From assembly GCF_050749885.1 (NCBI RefSeq), contig NZ_JBOIUB010000002.1:186001-250000 (forward strand): a DNA stretch of 64,000 nucleotides, read 5' to 3'. The notes below the pieces were generated by a model, which was not told where the DNA came from, searched no databases, and saw only the letters and a list, made by a program, of their open reading frames with translations. The position numbers were made by a program, and so were the translations under genes. How positions within the stretch are numbered: position 1 is the stretch's first letter; the number at the start of each line of letters is the position of its first letter. Source of the stretch: Zooshikella sp050749885 (GTDB lineage Bacteria > Pseudomonadota > Gammaproteobacteria > Pseudomonadales > Zooshikellaceae). This document shows, one piece after another, positions 26,523 through 34,966 of this stretch.

Positions 26523-27246
26523 AATATGCTGCTTCCAAAGTAAACTGTTGCAACAATTGTTGTATTTGCTCAACGGAATTGAACATCATTACATCTAAAA
26601 TCGATAGCCACGGTAGAAAATCACCTCCAAACTGTGCATATTCTATTGAATGTGGTTTTAAAAAAGTTAGTCCGATGCCAGCTTTGTTGAAATCAGAATG
26701 GTTATAGAGCAGTTTTCCACCTATTGGGTTAATATAGTCTGAAGCGCCTAATGCTTGGCAAATAGAAATTACTTTTTGTTCTGATCGTAAGCTATGATCA
26801 GCCAGGTCAATGGTTGAAGAAACAACCACTGGTGTCGTAATGCGTAAATAGCTAAGCGTTTTAGTTAAAGAATAAAAAATAAACCAAAATAAATTATAAT
26901 TTTTGATCGTAAAAATATCTTTAAGTAATGGTAAAACATGCAAAAAATAGGGGGCTTTATGGTATGCCTGCTCAAACTGACGCACCAACTTATTTAAATT
27001 ACCTTGTGCGTCTGGAGTAAGTTGTCGTTCAATAACAGGTAAGTGATCATGATCTTTTTTTATAGGGATAGAAAAATACTTTGCCTGACCATTTGATAAA
27101 AAACGATTACGTTTAATCCAGCTTTTTTTGGTAAATTCAATATTATCATAAATCACAAATTGATCTACAACGTTAATTAGCTGAAAATAACCAATATAAG
27201 GTAGCAGATATGGTTGCATTATGGCTACTTTCATTACCGTGCTCAT
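26506..27246 (-). CDS. WbqC-like family protein
   Basis: This 246-residue protein has the strong WbqC signature: KVAIMQPYLLPYIGYFQLI at the N-terminus, VIYDNIEFTKKSWIKRN, IPIKKDHDHLP, a helical middle, and SDYINPIGGKLLY with GIGLTFLKPHSIEYAQFG near the end. WbqC-like proteins occur in O-antigen and other surface-glycan loci, and their biochemical function is unproven. It is the first gene of the nine-gene run. No glycosyltransferase or Wzx/Wzy gene accompanies it, which makes this locus unusual. Confidence 0.88.
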   Translation of the reverse strand: MSTVMKVAIMQPYLLPYIGYFQLINVVDQFVIYDNIEFTKKSWIKRNRFLSNGQAKYFSIPIKKDHDHLPVIERQLTPDAQGNLNKLVRQFEQAYHKAPYFLHVLPLLKDIFTIKNYNLFWFIFYSLTKTLSYLRITTPVVVSSTIDLADHSLRSEQKVISICQALGASDYINPIGGKLLYNHSDFNKAGIGLTFLKPHSIEYAQFGGDFLPWLSILDVMMFNSVEQIQQLLQQFTLEAAYYDQPT

Positions 27247-27689
27247 TAATTAAGCATATATTAAACAACCTAAATATGGTTAAAGTATAACCGCTATTTT
27301 TAATACTATAGTTCATTCCTGTTAAACCTGTATGTCAGCGTAAGTTTGTGCTTAGCTGTAATTTTCGTGCCTGATATTTGCCCACCCATGACCATTTAAA
27401 TCCAGCAAATGCTTTATGAGGTTCTGAATTCAAAAGCACTATTGTTCAGGCTAGTATGGTTGCCCCTTAATAAATTTGCTCAACATCACATTATTAATAA
27501 AAGCTTGATTACATTTTTTTTGTGATTTGATTAACTTGCACAACCAGTGTCGCCTACTTGCCTGGACAAGCTCCAGCCCGGATGTACGTAGGTTGGCACG
27601 CTTTTCTAGATATTTACAAGTCAAAAATACTCTCAACGATGTAGTCCATCGTTCAAAAGGGTATAAATAGAATTAGCGGGAATTGCATC
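27247..27689. other. Divergent spacer before collagenase gene
   Basis: This 443-bp divergent gap holds the 5' flanks of the nine-gene run and of the collagenase gene. A 61-codon minus-strand reading frame (27451-27636) is the only frame of note; it looks compositionally ordinary and is not called. No RNA gene or perfect long inverted repeat was found. Confidence 0.5.
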
Positions 27690-30398
27690 ATGGTATATAA
27701 ATCATTGTCCACTGTATTATTAGTGGGTCTCAGTCAGCTATCTGTAGCTGTATGGGCCGCAAACCAAGCACCAGAAGTACGCGGCCAAAGTGAAACCATT
27801 CGTCAAGCCGGCCAACACCAAAGCTGGGTTTGGGGTCAAGACCCAGAAGGTAAAACGTTAACCTTTGAAATTGTTAAGCCCGCTCGACACGGTAAGGTTA
27901 CATTAGACCCTAAGCTAGGACGTTATACTTACCAGCCCACGCAATCTACTGACTATGATGAGTTTTCTTTTCGGGTATTTGATGGGCAATTATGGTCTAC
28001 GCCAGCGCCAGTGCAATTAAGGTTTACGGTTAAACAAACGTCTAATCCAACCACAAATACGAAACAACCAGTACAACCTACTAAGCCCACAAATACCAAC
28101 AACTCAAGCCACAGTAACAATCAGGCGCCAGAAGCAAGAGGTCAGGCTGAACAACTGACATCTTTTGCACCTCACCACAGCCATGTTTGGGCTCAAGATA
28201 AAGATCGGGATCAAATTACCTTTCAGGTTGTTCAAGCCCCTAAACATGGGAAACTTAAACTTGATAGCAAAACAGGGCGCTATACTTATACGCCTCAAAG
28301 TAACCAAGCCAGCTACGATGAGTTTAAATTCCAGGCTACTGATGGCCGCAGCACATCTAAAGTGGCTACCGTGCAATTAATGCTTAACTTTATAGACCAC
28401 AAGCCCACACAACCAGTGTCGCCAACTACCCCCACCACCAACAACCCAAGTACACCTAAGCAACCCACCACACCCGTTAACAACAATCCAACAACAAAAC
28501 AGCCTGTGACACCTGTTGATAAAAATCCAACAACAAAGCCAAAACAACCAAAGGTTGATAATAAGTCTCCAAATAAACCATCAACCCCTACTGCAAAAAC
28601 ACCTGAAAAACCTGTTGATCATTACCAGTCAAAAGATGATTTCTCTGCCAATGTAAAAGAAGTTTTAAGTAATGACTTTTTCTCTCCAACATTTAATCAT
28701 GGTGCATCTAACCGCTTGCATGATGTAGCCCTGGCGATTGATTTTCTTGCCCGTAGTGGAGATATCGCCGATGGTGATTTAGACAAGCTGCTCTATTACA
28801 TCCGCGCCTTCAATTATTATGGCAATATGAAAGAAATCCCTGTCGCGGATTTAGTGCTACTGAATAACGCATTACTGACTGTAACTCAAATGTCGGACTT
28901 TTATGCTATGCAGGAAAAAGCCGCAGCAGTCCAAGAAGGCTATGTGGTTGCTATAAGTGGCTTATTCCGTCAGGCAAGGGTTGCAGAGCAACTGTTATCA
29001 CATATCGATGTTGTAGCACAATTATTAACGCATTATCAGCAGGATGGCATCAGTGATATCAAACGTCATGCGGATAGCATGTTCGAAACCCTGAATATCG
29101 TCGACGAAATGGGTTATCATGCCAAAAATACTCGTGAAGATGCTTATAAGTCAGTCAAGGATAAAGTTAAGCAAGCCAACCTAGCGGAGCGTGTTGCTAA
29201 ACTAGGCGCGAGTGAGCAAGGACTGTGGCAGGGTAAAGATGCCTTCGTACTTTTTAACGCTATTGAAGCGCTGGGTAATTTATATTTACGCGACGATGCA
29301 GACTGGAATAAACAGCTCGATAACTATGCGGCAGATTTAGTACGACAATATCAACACTATGCCGATCAAGAAGAATTAAAGAGTAACTTTTACGTCTACT
29401 ACGTAAACAAAACACGTTACTACGACCGTAATACCACCGCTGAACAAGCCTGTGAAAAAGATTTTCCAGGCTTGTGCCATATCTACAAAGTAGATGAGGT
29501 ATTACCTGTTGAACACACCTGTAGTTCAACACTTAAGGTGAAAGCCCAGGAGTTAACAACGGCACAACTTGGTTATATCTGTAGTGAATTAAAAGATATG
29601 GAAGCTACCTTCCACCAGAAGTTCACGAGTGCGACGAACCAACAACCTGTTGCTGATGACAATAATTCAAATCTTGAACTGGTGATTTTCAATAGTCCAG
29701 AAGACTGGCATAAATACGGTGGCGTGTTATTCCAGGTCTCTACGGACAATGGTGGAATTTATATTGAAGGTGATCCTTCGAAAAAAGGTAATCAGGCTCG
29801 ATTCTATGCTTATGAACGCCATGATTTAAGTGAGTGGCAAGTGTGGAATTTACGCCATGAATATGTCCACTACCTGGATAGCCGTTTTAATCAATATGGT
29901 CGTTTTGGTCACCACCCACTTCAACTGACCACATGGTGGGCAGAAGGCTTAGCGGAGTATATGGCGCATGGTAAAAGCAACAAACGTGGTATGAGCGTTA
30001 TGCGAGGCTACACGCCAGCCCGTCGTCCAGGTTTTACCGATATTGCACAAACGTCATATGATAAAGGTGATGATATGGTATACCGCTGGTCTTACTTACT
30101 ACACTGGTATTTAGACGAAAATACACCCACACAATACTTGGATCTGGCCAGTGCTTTACGTGAAAAAGACTCATCCATTTACAAAGAACGTTTGGAAAAA
30201 CTGGGTGAGCACTTTGGTGATAAATTCACCACATGGCGCGATAGCAAGTTAACACAAACAAGTCCCATGATTGCAGCTGATCGTTATGTGGCAAGCGATG
30301 TTCAACCTGCATCAGTTTCTAACCCTCGTGATAACTTAGCGCATTCACCATTGCAACAACGTCGTTATAGTACGGCAAGACCGCCTCTCCGCAAGTAA
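27690..30398 (+). CDS. Secreted collagenase, peptidase M9 with two cadherin-like domains
   Basis: This 902-residue secreted zinc protease has a signal peptide (residues 1-23, ending VWA-A). It is followed by two homologous bacterial Ig/cadherin-like repeats (about 25-112 and 145-232), each starting NQAPE and containing GRYTYxP and YDEF. A Pro/Thr/Asn-rich linker extends to about residue 310, then the M9 collagenase module. The zinc site is H723-E-Y-V-H727 with the third ligand Glu752 (WWAEGLAEYMA). The usual gammaproteobacterial layout has these domains at the C-terminus; here they are N-terminal. It probably leaves through the type II system encoded nearby. A terminator follows. Confidence 0.92.
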   Translation: MVYKSLSTVLLVGLSQLSVAVWAANQAPEVRGQSETIRQAGQHQSWVWGQDPEGKTLTFEIVKPARHGKVTLDPKLGRYTYQPTQSTDYDEFSFRVFDGQLWSTPAPVQLRFTVKQTSNPTTNTKQPVQPTKPTNTNNSSHSNNQAPEARGQAEQLTSFAPHHSHVWAQDKDRDQITFQVVQAPKHGKLKLDSKTGRYTYTPQSNQASYDEFKFQATDGRSTSKVATVQLMLNFIDHKPTQPVSPTTPTTNNPSTPKQPTTPVNNNPTTKQPVTPVDKNPTTKPKQPKVDNKSPNKPSTPTAKTPEKPVDHYQSKDDFSANVKEVLSNDFFSPTFNHGASNRLHDVALAIDFLARSGDIADGDLDKLLYYIRAFNYYGNMKEIPVADLVLLNNALLTVTQMSDFYAMQEKAAAVQEGYVVAISGLFRQARVAEQLLSHIDVVAQLLTHYQQDGISDIKRHADSMFETLNIVDEMGYHAKNTREDAYKSVKDKVKQANLAERVAKLGASEQGLWQGKDAFVLFNAIEALGNLYLRDDADWNKQLDNYAADLVRQYQHYADQEELKSNFYVYYVNKTRYYDRNTTAEQACEKDFPGLCHIYKVDEVLPVEHTCSSTLKVKAQELTTAQLGYICSELKDMEATFHQKFTSATNQQPVADDNNSNLELVIFNSPEDWHKYGGVLFQVSTDNGGIYIEGDPSKKGNQARFYAYERHDLSEWQVWNLRHEYVHYLDSRFNQYGRFGHHPLQLTTWWAEGLAEYMAHGKSNKRGMSVMRGYTPARRPGFTDIAQTSYDKGDDMVYRWSYLLHWYLDENTPTQYLDLASALREKDSSIYKERLEKLGEHFGDKFTTWRDSKLTQTSPMIAADRYVASDVQPASVSNPRDNLAHSPLQQRRYSTARPPLRK

Positions 30399-30420
30399 AA
30401 GGTTTTAAGGCAAAACGATT

Positions 30421-30455
30421 AGGCGATTGTAGTTTATCTGCAATCGCCTTTTTTC
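30421..30455. terminator. Bidirectional terminator after collagenase
   Basis: AGGCGATTG (30421-30429) pairs with CAATCGCCT (30441-30449), extendable by further pairs with one wobble, followed by six or more T on the plus strand (30449-30455). It lies between the collagenase stop and the convergent sirB2-like gene. Confidence 0.88.
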
Positions 30456-30460
30456 TTATT

Positions 30461-30850
30461 TTAAAGAGATAATAGACCTAAATAAGGACTACGTGTTAAT
30501 GCCACACCCACGATATAAAAAAAGGCTAAATAAGCCCCAATAAGCGCAAACAGCCGTCGTTGATAGGTTTTACCTCGTTTTAACGCCACTGTTCCCAGTA
30601 CAATATAAACAATTAACGCACAGACTTTAGCCGTTAACCAACCCTGAACGAAAGGATACTGTTGGAGTATTATTGTCAAAACGATTGCACTCACTAACAG
30701 CACGGTATCAATAATATGTGGTAAAATACGTGCTACACGGCTATTGAGCCAAGGTGAAACGGTCAGCATGCCATAGGCTCGAACGCTAAATGAAATAAAG
30801 GTGAGAGCCACACAGGTTAAATGAACGTGTTTCCACAAAAGATAACTCAT
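30461..30850 (-). CDS. SirB2-like membrane protein
   Basis: This 129-residue protein has four hydrophobic helices and the SirB2 family signatures KHVHLTCVALTFISFSVR, LPHIIDTVLLVSAIVLTI and a final tract ending ALTRSPYL. SirB2 was first named for regulation of Salmonella invasion genes, but family members are inner-membrane proteins of unknown mechanism. It is monocistronic here, convergent with the collagenase gene. Confidence 0.85.
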   Translation of the reverse strand: MSYLLWKHVHLTCVALTFISFSVRAYGMLTVSPWLNSRVARILPHIIDTVLLVSAIVLTIILQQYPFVQGWLTAKVCALIVYIVLGTVALKRGKTYQRRLFALIGAYLAFFYIVGVALTRSPYLGLLSL

Positions 30851-30947
30851 TAATTCGCCTTATCTTCATTTTATTGATATAAAAACGCTTTTAGTTAGCC
30901 GTATACAACATATTCATGCTTAATATGTCAAACTCATCCAAACAGGT

Positions 30948-31409
30948 ATGCAAGACAATATGATTAAATGGATTCTTGGTATCTTGGTTGTTGTAGCGGT
31001 ATTAGCAGGTATTGGCATTTGGTGGTTTACCTCCTGGATAAAAAGTCAGGAAGGCGATTTCACTGAGACAATGGATTATGCCTCCCAATTTGCCCAAACG
31101 CATACTGCAACTGAGTGTGCAGAAGAAACAGCGAAACGTGCGGGTGACTGTAGCTCATTTAGTATGAGTTGTTTAATAAAAGCACAATTATTTATGCAGG
31201 TATGCTTTGATAACACCCAGGATACATTGGCTTTTTGCCAAGCAACGCCTTACAAAGAAGGAAATGTCGCCATGGTAACCTGGGCAACGGTATTTTGTGC
31301 AGAACAAAACAAGTCAGGGCAGGGGTGTATCTCCACATTGACCCAATTAGGTGACTATTGTAGTAATCAATTAATTGATGAGCAGAATGAAAAAGCAAAC
31401 GACGCCTAA
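30948..31409 (+). CDS. Small cysteine-rich membrane-anchored protein
   Basis: This 153-residue protein has an N-terminal membrane helix (about residues 6-28, WILGILVVVAVLAGIGIWWF) and then a periplasmic-looking domain with eight cysteines (ATECAEE, GDCSSF, SMSCLI, MQVCFD, LAFCQAT, TVFCAEQ, GQGCIST, GDYCSNQ). That suits four disulphides. I recognise no family. An alternative start at the internal ATG (30960) would give a protein beginning MIKWIL. It overlaps the start of the tag gene in a different frame. Confidence 0.5.
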   Translation: MQDNMIKWILGILVVVAVLAGIGIWWFTSWIKSQEGDFTETMDYASQFAQTHTATECAEETAKRAGDCSSFSMSCLIKAQLFMQVCFDNTQDTLAFCQATPYKEGNVAMVTWATVFCAEQNKSGQGCISTLTQLGDYCSNQLIDEQNEKANDA

Positions 31410-32040
31410 AAAATCCAAAGTTTCAAAAACATCTGTTGCAGTGAATAATGAAGCACAACGTTGCCCATGGTGTGGTACAGATCCACTCTATGTCAGCTAT
31501 CATGATCAAGTTTGGGGACGTCCAGTTAAAAATGATCAAGAGCTCTTTGCCAAACTCTGCCTGGATGGACAACAAGCCGGGTTAAGCTGGATTACTATTT
31601 TGCGTAAACAACAGCATTATGAAACAGCATATGATCAATTTAACCCAGAAATAATCGCTCAATATAATCAACAAAAAATTGAACAACTTTTACAAAATCC
31701 AGGCATTGTTAGAAACCGTCTTAAAGTTGAGTCAATCATCAAAAATGCTCGTGGTTTTTTGGCTATTCAATCCAGCAACTCGCAGTCATTCAGTGAGTTT
31801 CTTTGGCAATTTGTTGATGGCCGTCCCATTCAAAACCATTGGCAAAGCCTGGACCAGGCACCCACGAATACGCCCCAGTCTGATGCCATGTCCAAGGCAC
31901 TCAAAAAAGCGGGCTTTTCATTTGTCGGGAGTACCATTTGTTATGCATTTATGCAAGCAGTAGGTATGGTCAACGACCATTTGGTGATATGTCCACAACA
32001 TCAGGAGTGTGAATCGCTGGGACAAGCATTCTTTTTTTAA
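31387..32040 (+). CDS. tag: DNA-3-methyladenine glycosylase I
   Basis: This base-excision repair enzyme removes 3-methyladenine from DNA. It aligns well with E. coli Tag: RCPWCGTDPLYVSYHDQVWG at the N-terminus, LDGQQAGLSWITIL, the aromatic pocket, DAMSKALKKAGFSFVGSTICYAFMQAVGMVNDH, and a C-terminal zinc-type Cys/His pair (ICPQH). Residues before RCPWC are an extra Lys/Ser-rich stretch of about 25 residues not seen in E. coli Tag. Its start is uncertain: ATGs at 31378 and 31387 overlap the upstream gene, while a GTG at 31441 would begin just before the conserved part and avoid the overlap. Confidence 0.9.
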   Translation: MKKQTTPKKSKVSKTSVAVNNEAQRCPWCGTDPLYVSYHDQVWGRPVKNDQELFAKLCLDGQQAGLSWITILRKQQHYETAYDQFNPEIIAQYNQQKIEQLLQNPGIVRNRLKVESIIKNARGFLAIQSSNSQSFSEFLWQFVDGRPIQNHWQSLDQAPTNTPQSDAMSKALKKAGFSFVGSTICYAFMQAVGMVNDHLVICPQHQECESLGQAFFF

Positions 32041-32279
32041 CTTGAATAGTTGCTATCATTTTTAATAATCACATGAATTACACTGTAAGATGTTTTTTGA
32101 GTAGATAAGTATGCAACAGCCAATATGATTCATAATCAATATCGAGTTTCTTATTTTTTTATTGTTAGTTATTATTATATAATGTGTCTTTATTTTCTTG
32201 GGAATCAATAAAAAGAATGTTAAATAAATCATCGGCATATGAAAGCATTTCTTCAAATATTATTCAATAAAATCATGAT

Positions 32280-32597
32280 ATGAAGGCATTAAGAAAAAAC
32301 ATCCTTACTGTGTGGATTATTTTAAATAGTGCTGTTTTATATTATGTGCTTCATGATCCTCCACCGAGTGGAACTATATACCATTTTGAGGCTGGACTTT
32401 TAATAGCAGGAATAATGACTATTATTTCATTTCCGTCTGGACTTATTTTTGTGTACATATATTCACTTGCTGTATCAATCAACTCAGCCAACAGTTTTTA
32501 TATTGATATTTTTTCGATTTGGTTACCTTATTTCATAGGTGGAACAGTACAATGGGTTTGGTTACTTCCAAAGTTATTGTATAGAAAAAACAAGTAA
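32280..32597 (+). CDS. Small hydrophobic membrane protein, unknown
   Basis: This 105-residue protein has three predicted membrane helices (about 9-26, 37-70 and 78-95), a DPPPSG loop and a basic tail (KLLYRKNK). No family is recognised, and it has no Shine-Dalgarno that stands out. Low G+C fits its neighbourhood. It may be genuine because the hydrophobic periodicity is clean, but a chance ORF cannot be excluded. Confidence 0.4.
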   Translation: MKALRKNILTVWIILNSAVLYYVLHDPPPSGTIYHFEAGLLIAGIMTIISFPSGLIFVYIYSLAVSINSANSFYIDIFSIWLPYFIGGTVQWVWLLPKLLYRKNK

Positions 32598-32681
32598 TAT
32601 ATTTATTAGTGTGCAGACTATTAATTGAAGAGCATGAATAGCGTAAACACCAGAACAATCGCGTCCCTTGTCCAAGTCGGG

Positions 32682-32791
32682 ATAATGCCCTTCAAACACG
32701 CCGTGAATCCTTCCCTGGAGGCTTGATTACCGCATTCATGCGGCAAATAGTTCGATGTGCATTATCCAGCCTTTATCTGCCACGGATATAC
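32682..32791 (-). repeat. 110-bp palindromic intergenic repeat, copy A
   Basis: The sequence from ATAATGCCC to GATATAC matches, in reverse orientation, the copy at 34008-34117 at roughly 80% of positions. A conserved core is AAACACGCCGTGAATCC and CCCTGGAGGCTTG. Each copy is itself palindromic: ends ATAA(T/C)GC...GC(A/G)TTAT, a CGAAC/GTTCG pair and an inner GCCGC/GCGGC hairpin (best preserved in copy B). No ORF or transposase is present. Copy A lies just beyond the 3' end of the miaA-like gene. Confidence 0.75.
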
Positions 32792-32879
32792 GTTGAAATA
32801 TCCCAAACGCTCACTTAATAATGATTTAGGTATTGCAAAATCGATTTGCAATGGTTGAATTTATGTGTAAAGCAAATGC

Positions 32880-33854
32880 TCAAGGCATAAATAAGTGATT
32901 TTGTGTTAAAACAGACTGCGCCTGCTGGGTAATATCCTGCTTGGCATCTAGCCAGTGAATCGTCCAGCCTTGACGTTCCATACGACGAAACCAGGTATCT
33001 TGTCGTTTAGCAAATTGGTGAATTTGAGAATTGAGCTTTTGCTTCATGTCATTAAAGTTCAGCTGGTTTTGCAAATATAAACTGACAAAACGATACTCAA
33101 GGCCACACCAGTCCAGCATTTCGTGGGTCACCCCCTGTTGCAGTAAACCTTCCACTTCTTCAATCATGCCATTGTTAAGCCGTTGCATTAAACGCTCAGT
33201 AATTCGCTTACGGAGTAAAGGCCGATCCCAGCGTATACCAATTAATAGCGGATTAATGGTGGGTAACTTAGGTATTGAGATCCCCGCTAATTCAGCTTCC
33301 GCAATTTTTATTGCTTGTTCCAGGCGGGCGCGATGCTGTAAGTCAGATGAATTATGTAATGATTGCTGACGATGTTGACTCAATGTCAAAAGCCGTTGCT
33401 GTAGCTGCTCAACTGAAAGCCCCTCAAGCTCTTCATCAAGTTCAAGATTTTCTGGAATATCAACAAAGCGATAACCATTGATCACTGACTCAATATACAA
33501 ACCTGTTCCGCCAACCACTACAGGCCAGGTGTTTTTTTGCCATAAGGTTTGTATGACACTAAAACAATCCCGCTGATAGCGATGAACATTGTATTCATCA
33601 CCAGGATTCACAATATCAATTAAGTGGTAGGGACATGAGCCGAACTCTTCAAGATCTTTACCTGAGCCAATATCCATTCCTCGATACACTTGTCGTGAAT
33701 CAGCCGAAACAATTTCGCCTTTTAACCAATCCGCAACCTGCACAGCTAAATGGGTTTTACCTGAAGCGGTAGGCCCTAAAACTACAATAAGATTGATTTG
33801 ATCAGGATTGCTTTTGACAGCCGCAATATGGGTTGAGTTGAGAGAAGAAGACAT
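32880..33854 (-). CDS. miaA: tRNA dimethylallyltransferase-like protein (MiaA family, second type)
   Basis: This 324-residue protein has the P-loop GPTASGKTHLA, the tRNA/DMAPP motif EIVSADSRQVYRGMDIGSGKD and the later MiaA block GLEYRFVSLYLQ with FAKRQDTWFRRME. These support isopentenylation of A37 in tRNA. It differs from the gammaproteobacterial housekeeping enzyme (usually beside mutL and hfq): it carries SGKDLEEF in place of the usual TAKP and stands alone. It resembles the MiaA type seen in Bacteroidetes and in some proteobacterial second copies. It is flanked by inverted repeats A and B. Confidence 0.82.
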   Translation of the reverse strand: MSSSLNSTHIAAVKSNPDQINLIVVLGPTASGKTHLAVQVADWLKGEIVSADSRQVYRGMDIGSGKDLEEFGSCPYHLIDIVNPGDEYNVHRYQRDCFSVIQTLWQKNTWPVVVGGTGLYIESVINGYRFVDIPENLELDEELEGLSVEQLQQRLLTLSQHRQQSLHNSSDLQHRARLEQAIKIAEAELAGISIPKLPTINPLLIGIRWDRPLLRKRITERLMQRLNNGMIEEVEGLLQQGVTHEMLDWCGLEYRFVSLYLQNQLNFNDMKQKLNSQIHQFAKRQDTWFRRMERQGWTIHWLDAKQDITQQAQSVLTQNHLFMP

Positions 33855-34007
33855 GGACCAGAAAAATCTCTATCAAAGTCAATTTAATAAACAGAGTGTA
33901 CTGCGCCGGCTAACTTAACAAAGTTATTTATACTGAAGCAAGTGCTATCGAAAGAGTTAATTACAGATAAAGAGTATACCAATAGCCCGCGTGTTTAATA
34001 TTCCAAT

Positions 34008-34117
34008 GTATATCAATGGTAGACAAAGTCTGGATAACGCTCGTCGAACTGTTTGCCGCAAGGAAGCGGCAACCAAGCCTCCAGGGATGGATTCACGGCG
34101 TGTTCGATGGGCGTTAT
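34008..34117 (+). repeat. 110-bp palindromic intergenic repeat, copy B
   Basis: Reverse-complement partner of copy A (32682-32791). Reading the plus strand it starts GTATATC and ends GCGTTAT. Internal pairs are ATAACGC/GCGTTAT, CGAAC/GTTCG and a GCCGC-(aaggaa)-GCGGC hairpin, so transcription in either direction would give a folded RNA. It lies between the miaA-like 5' end and the aquaglyceroporin gene. It looks like an ERIC-style element, but no family is identified. Confidence 0.75.
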
Positions 34118-34149
34118 GCAGATTTTGAGAAAAAGTTGCAGGAGAATAA

Positions 34150-34193
34150 GTAACCTCTAACGATTAATATTGACTACAGAAGTCAGAGGTTAC
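34150..34193 (-). terminator. Possible stem-loop downstream of aquaglyceroporin gene
   Basis: GTAACCTCT (34150-34158) and AGAGGTTAC (34185-34193) are perfect 9-bp inverted arms separated by 26 nt that hold an inner GACT/AGTC pair. It lies 33 nt beyond the aquaglyceroporin stop. No T-run is seen, so the role is uncertain. Confidence 0.4.
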
Positions 34194-34225
34194 TGTTAGA
34201 AGATAAGGCTTAACTTTAACTTAGT

Positions 34226-34966
34226 TTAATGAGAAAGCAGCAAATAGAGCATACTGGCAATCCCTGCACCGGTTAACGGTCCTAACACAGGCACCCAAGC
34301 ATAACTCCAGTTACTACTGCCTTTCCCCGCAATGGGTAAAACTGAATACACTAAACGTGGCGCCAGGTCTCTGGCGGGATTGATAGCGTAACCTGTGGTG
34401 CCTCCCAGTGACATACCAATGGCAACCACTAACAACGCCACAGGTAGTGCACCGATAGAGCCTAGGCCAATCTTCGCCTGACTCAAACCATCCAGCTGGA
34501 GGCTGGGTCCTGCCATATACAAGATGACAAAGACTAAAGCAAAGGTACCCACCAACTCGGATAAAAAGTTTCTGGGAAGGTTACGTATGGCCGGCCCTGT
34601 CGAGAAAACAGCAAGTTTAGTTTGATGATCATCTGTAGCATCAAAGTGGTCTTTATAAATTAACCAGACAACTGATGCCCCTAAAGCAGCACCTAACATT
34701 TGTGCCACACAGTAGGTAATAACAGATGTCCAGGGAAATAACCCCGCAATGGCTAAACCGACTGTTACAGCAGGATTTAAGTGTGCTCCACTATGGGGAC
34801 CCGCAACGATTACACCTGTAAAAACGGCTAACCCCCACGCAAATGTAATAACAATCCAGCCCGCATTATGGCCAATCGTTTTCTGTAAACAGACATTTGC
34901 AACTACGCCTGCACCTAATAATATAAGAAAAAACGTTCCTATTAACTCTGCAATAAATGGTGTCAT
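34226..34966 (-). CDS. glpF: Aquaglyceroporin, glycerol uptake facilitator family
   Basis: This 246-residue MIP channel has six membrane helices and two NPA boxes, SGAHLNPAVTVG (about residues 60-71) and GYAINPARDLAPR (about 195-207). The Asp after the second NPA is typical of GlpF-type glycerol channels rather than AqpZ water channels. The C-terminal WAYVPVLGP-like SYAWVPVLGPLTGAGIAS is also GlpF-like. It is monocistronic here, with no glpK or glpD nearby. Substrate assignment is inference from the family. Confidence 0.88.
   Translation of the reverse strand: MTPFIAELIGTFFLILLGAGVVANVCLQKTIGHNAGWIVITFAWGLAVFTGVIVAGPHSGAHLNPAVTVGLAIAGLFPWTSVITYCVAQMLGAALGASVVWLIYKDHFDATDDHQTKLAVFSTGPAIRNLPRNFLSELVGTFALVFVILYMAGPSLQLDGLSQAKIGLGSIGALPVALLVVAIGMSLGGTTGYAINPARDLAPRLVYSVLPIAGKGSSNWSYAWVPVLGPLTGAGIASMLYLLLSH

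Noticed and set aside
17736..27246. Complete O-antigen or capsule locus
   Set aside because: No glycosyltransferase, flippase, polymerase or chain-length gene is present.
27451..27636. 61-codon minus-strand reading frame before the collagenase gene
   Set aside because: No family, no ribosome site, in a gap that carries two divergent promoters; a chance frame is more likely.
28380..28625. Repeat or CRISPR-like structure in the collagenase gene
   Set aside because: It is a Pro/Thr/Asn-rich linker in frame with the protein, without spacers.
32062..32256. 64-codon minus-strand frame after tag
   Set aside because: AT-rich, no similarity and no start signal.
32682..34117. Insertion sequence or transposon around miaA
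   Set aside because: No transposase or target-site duplication; the ends are palindromic repeats, each about 110 bp.
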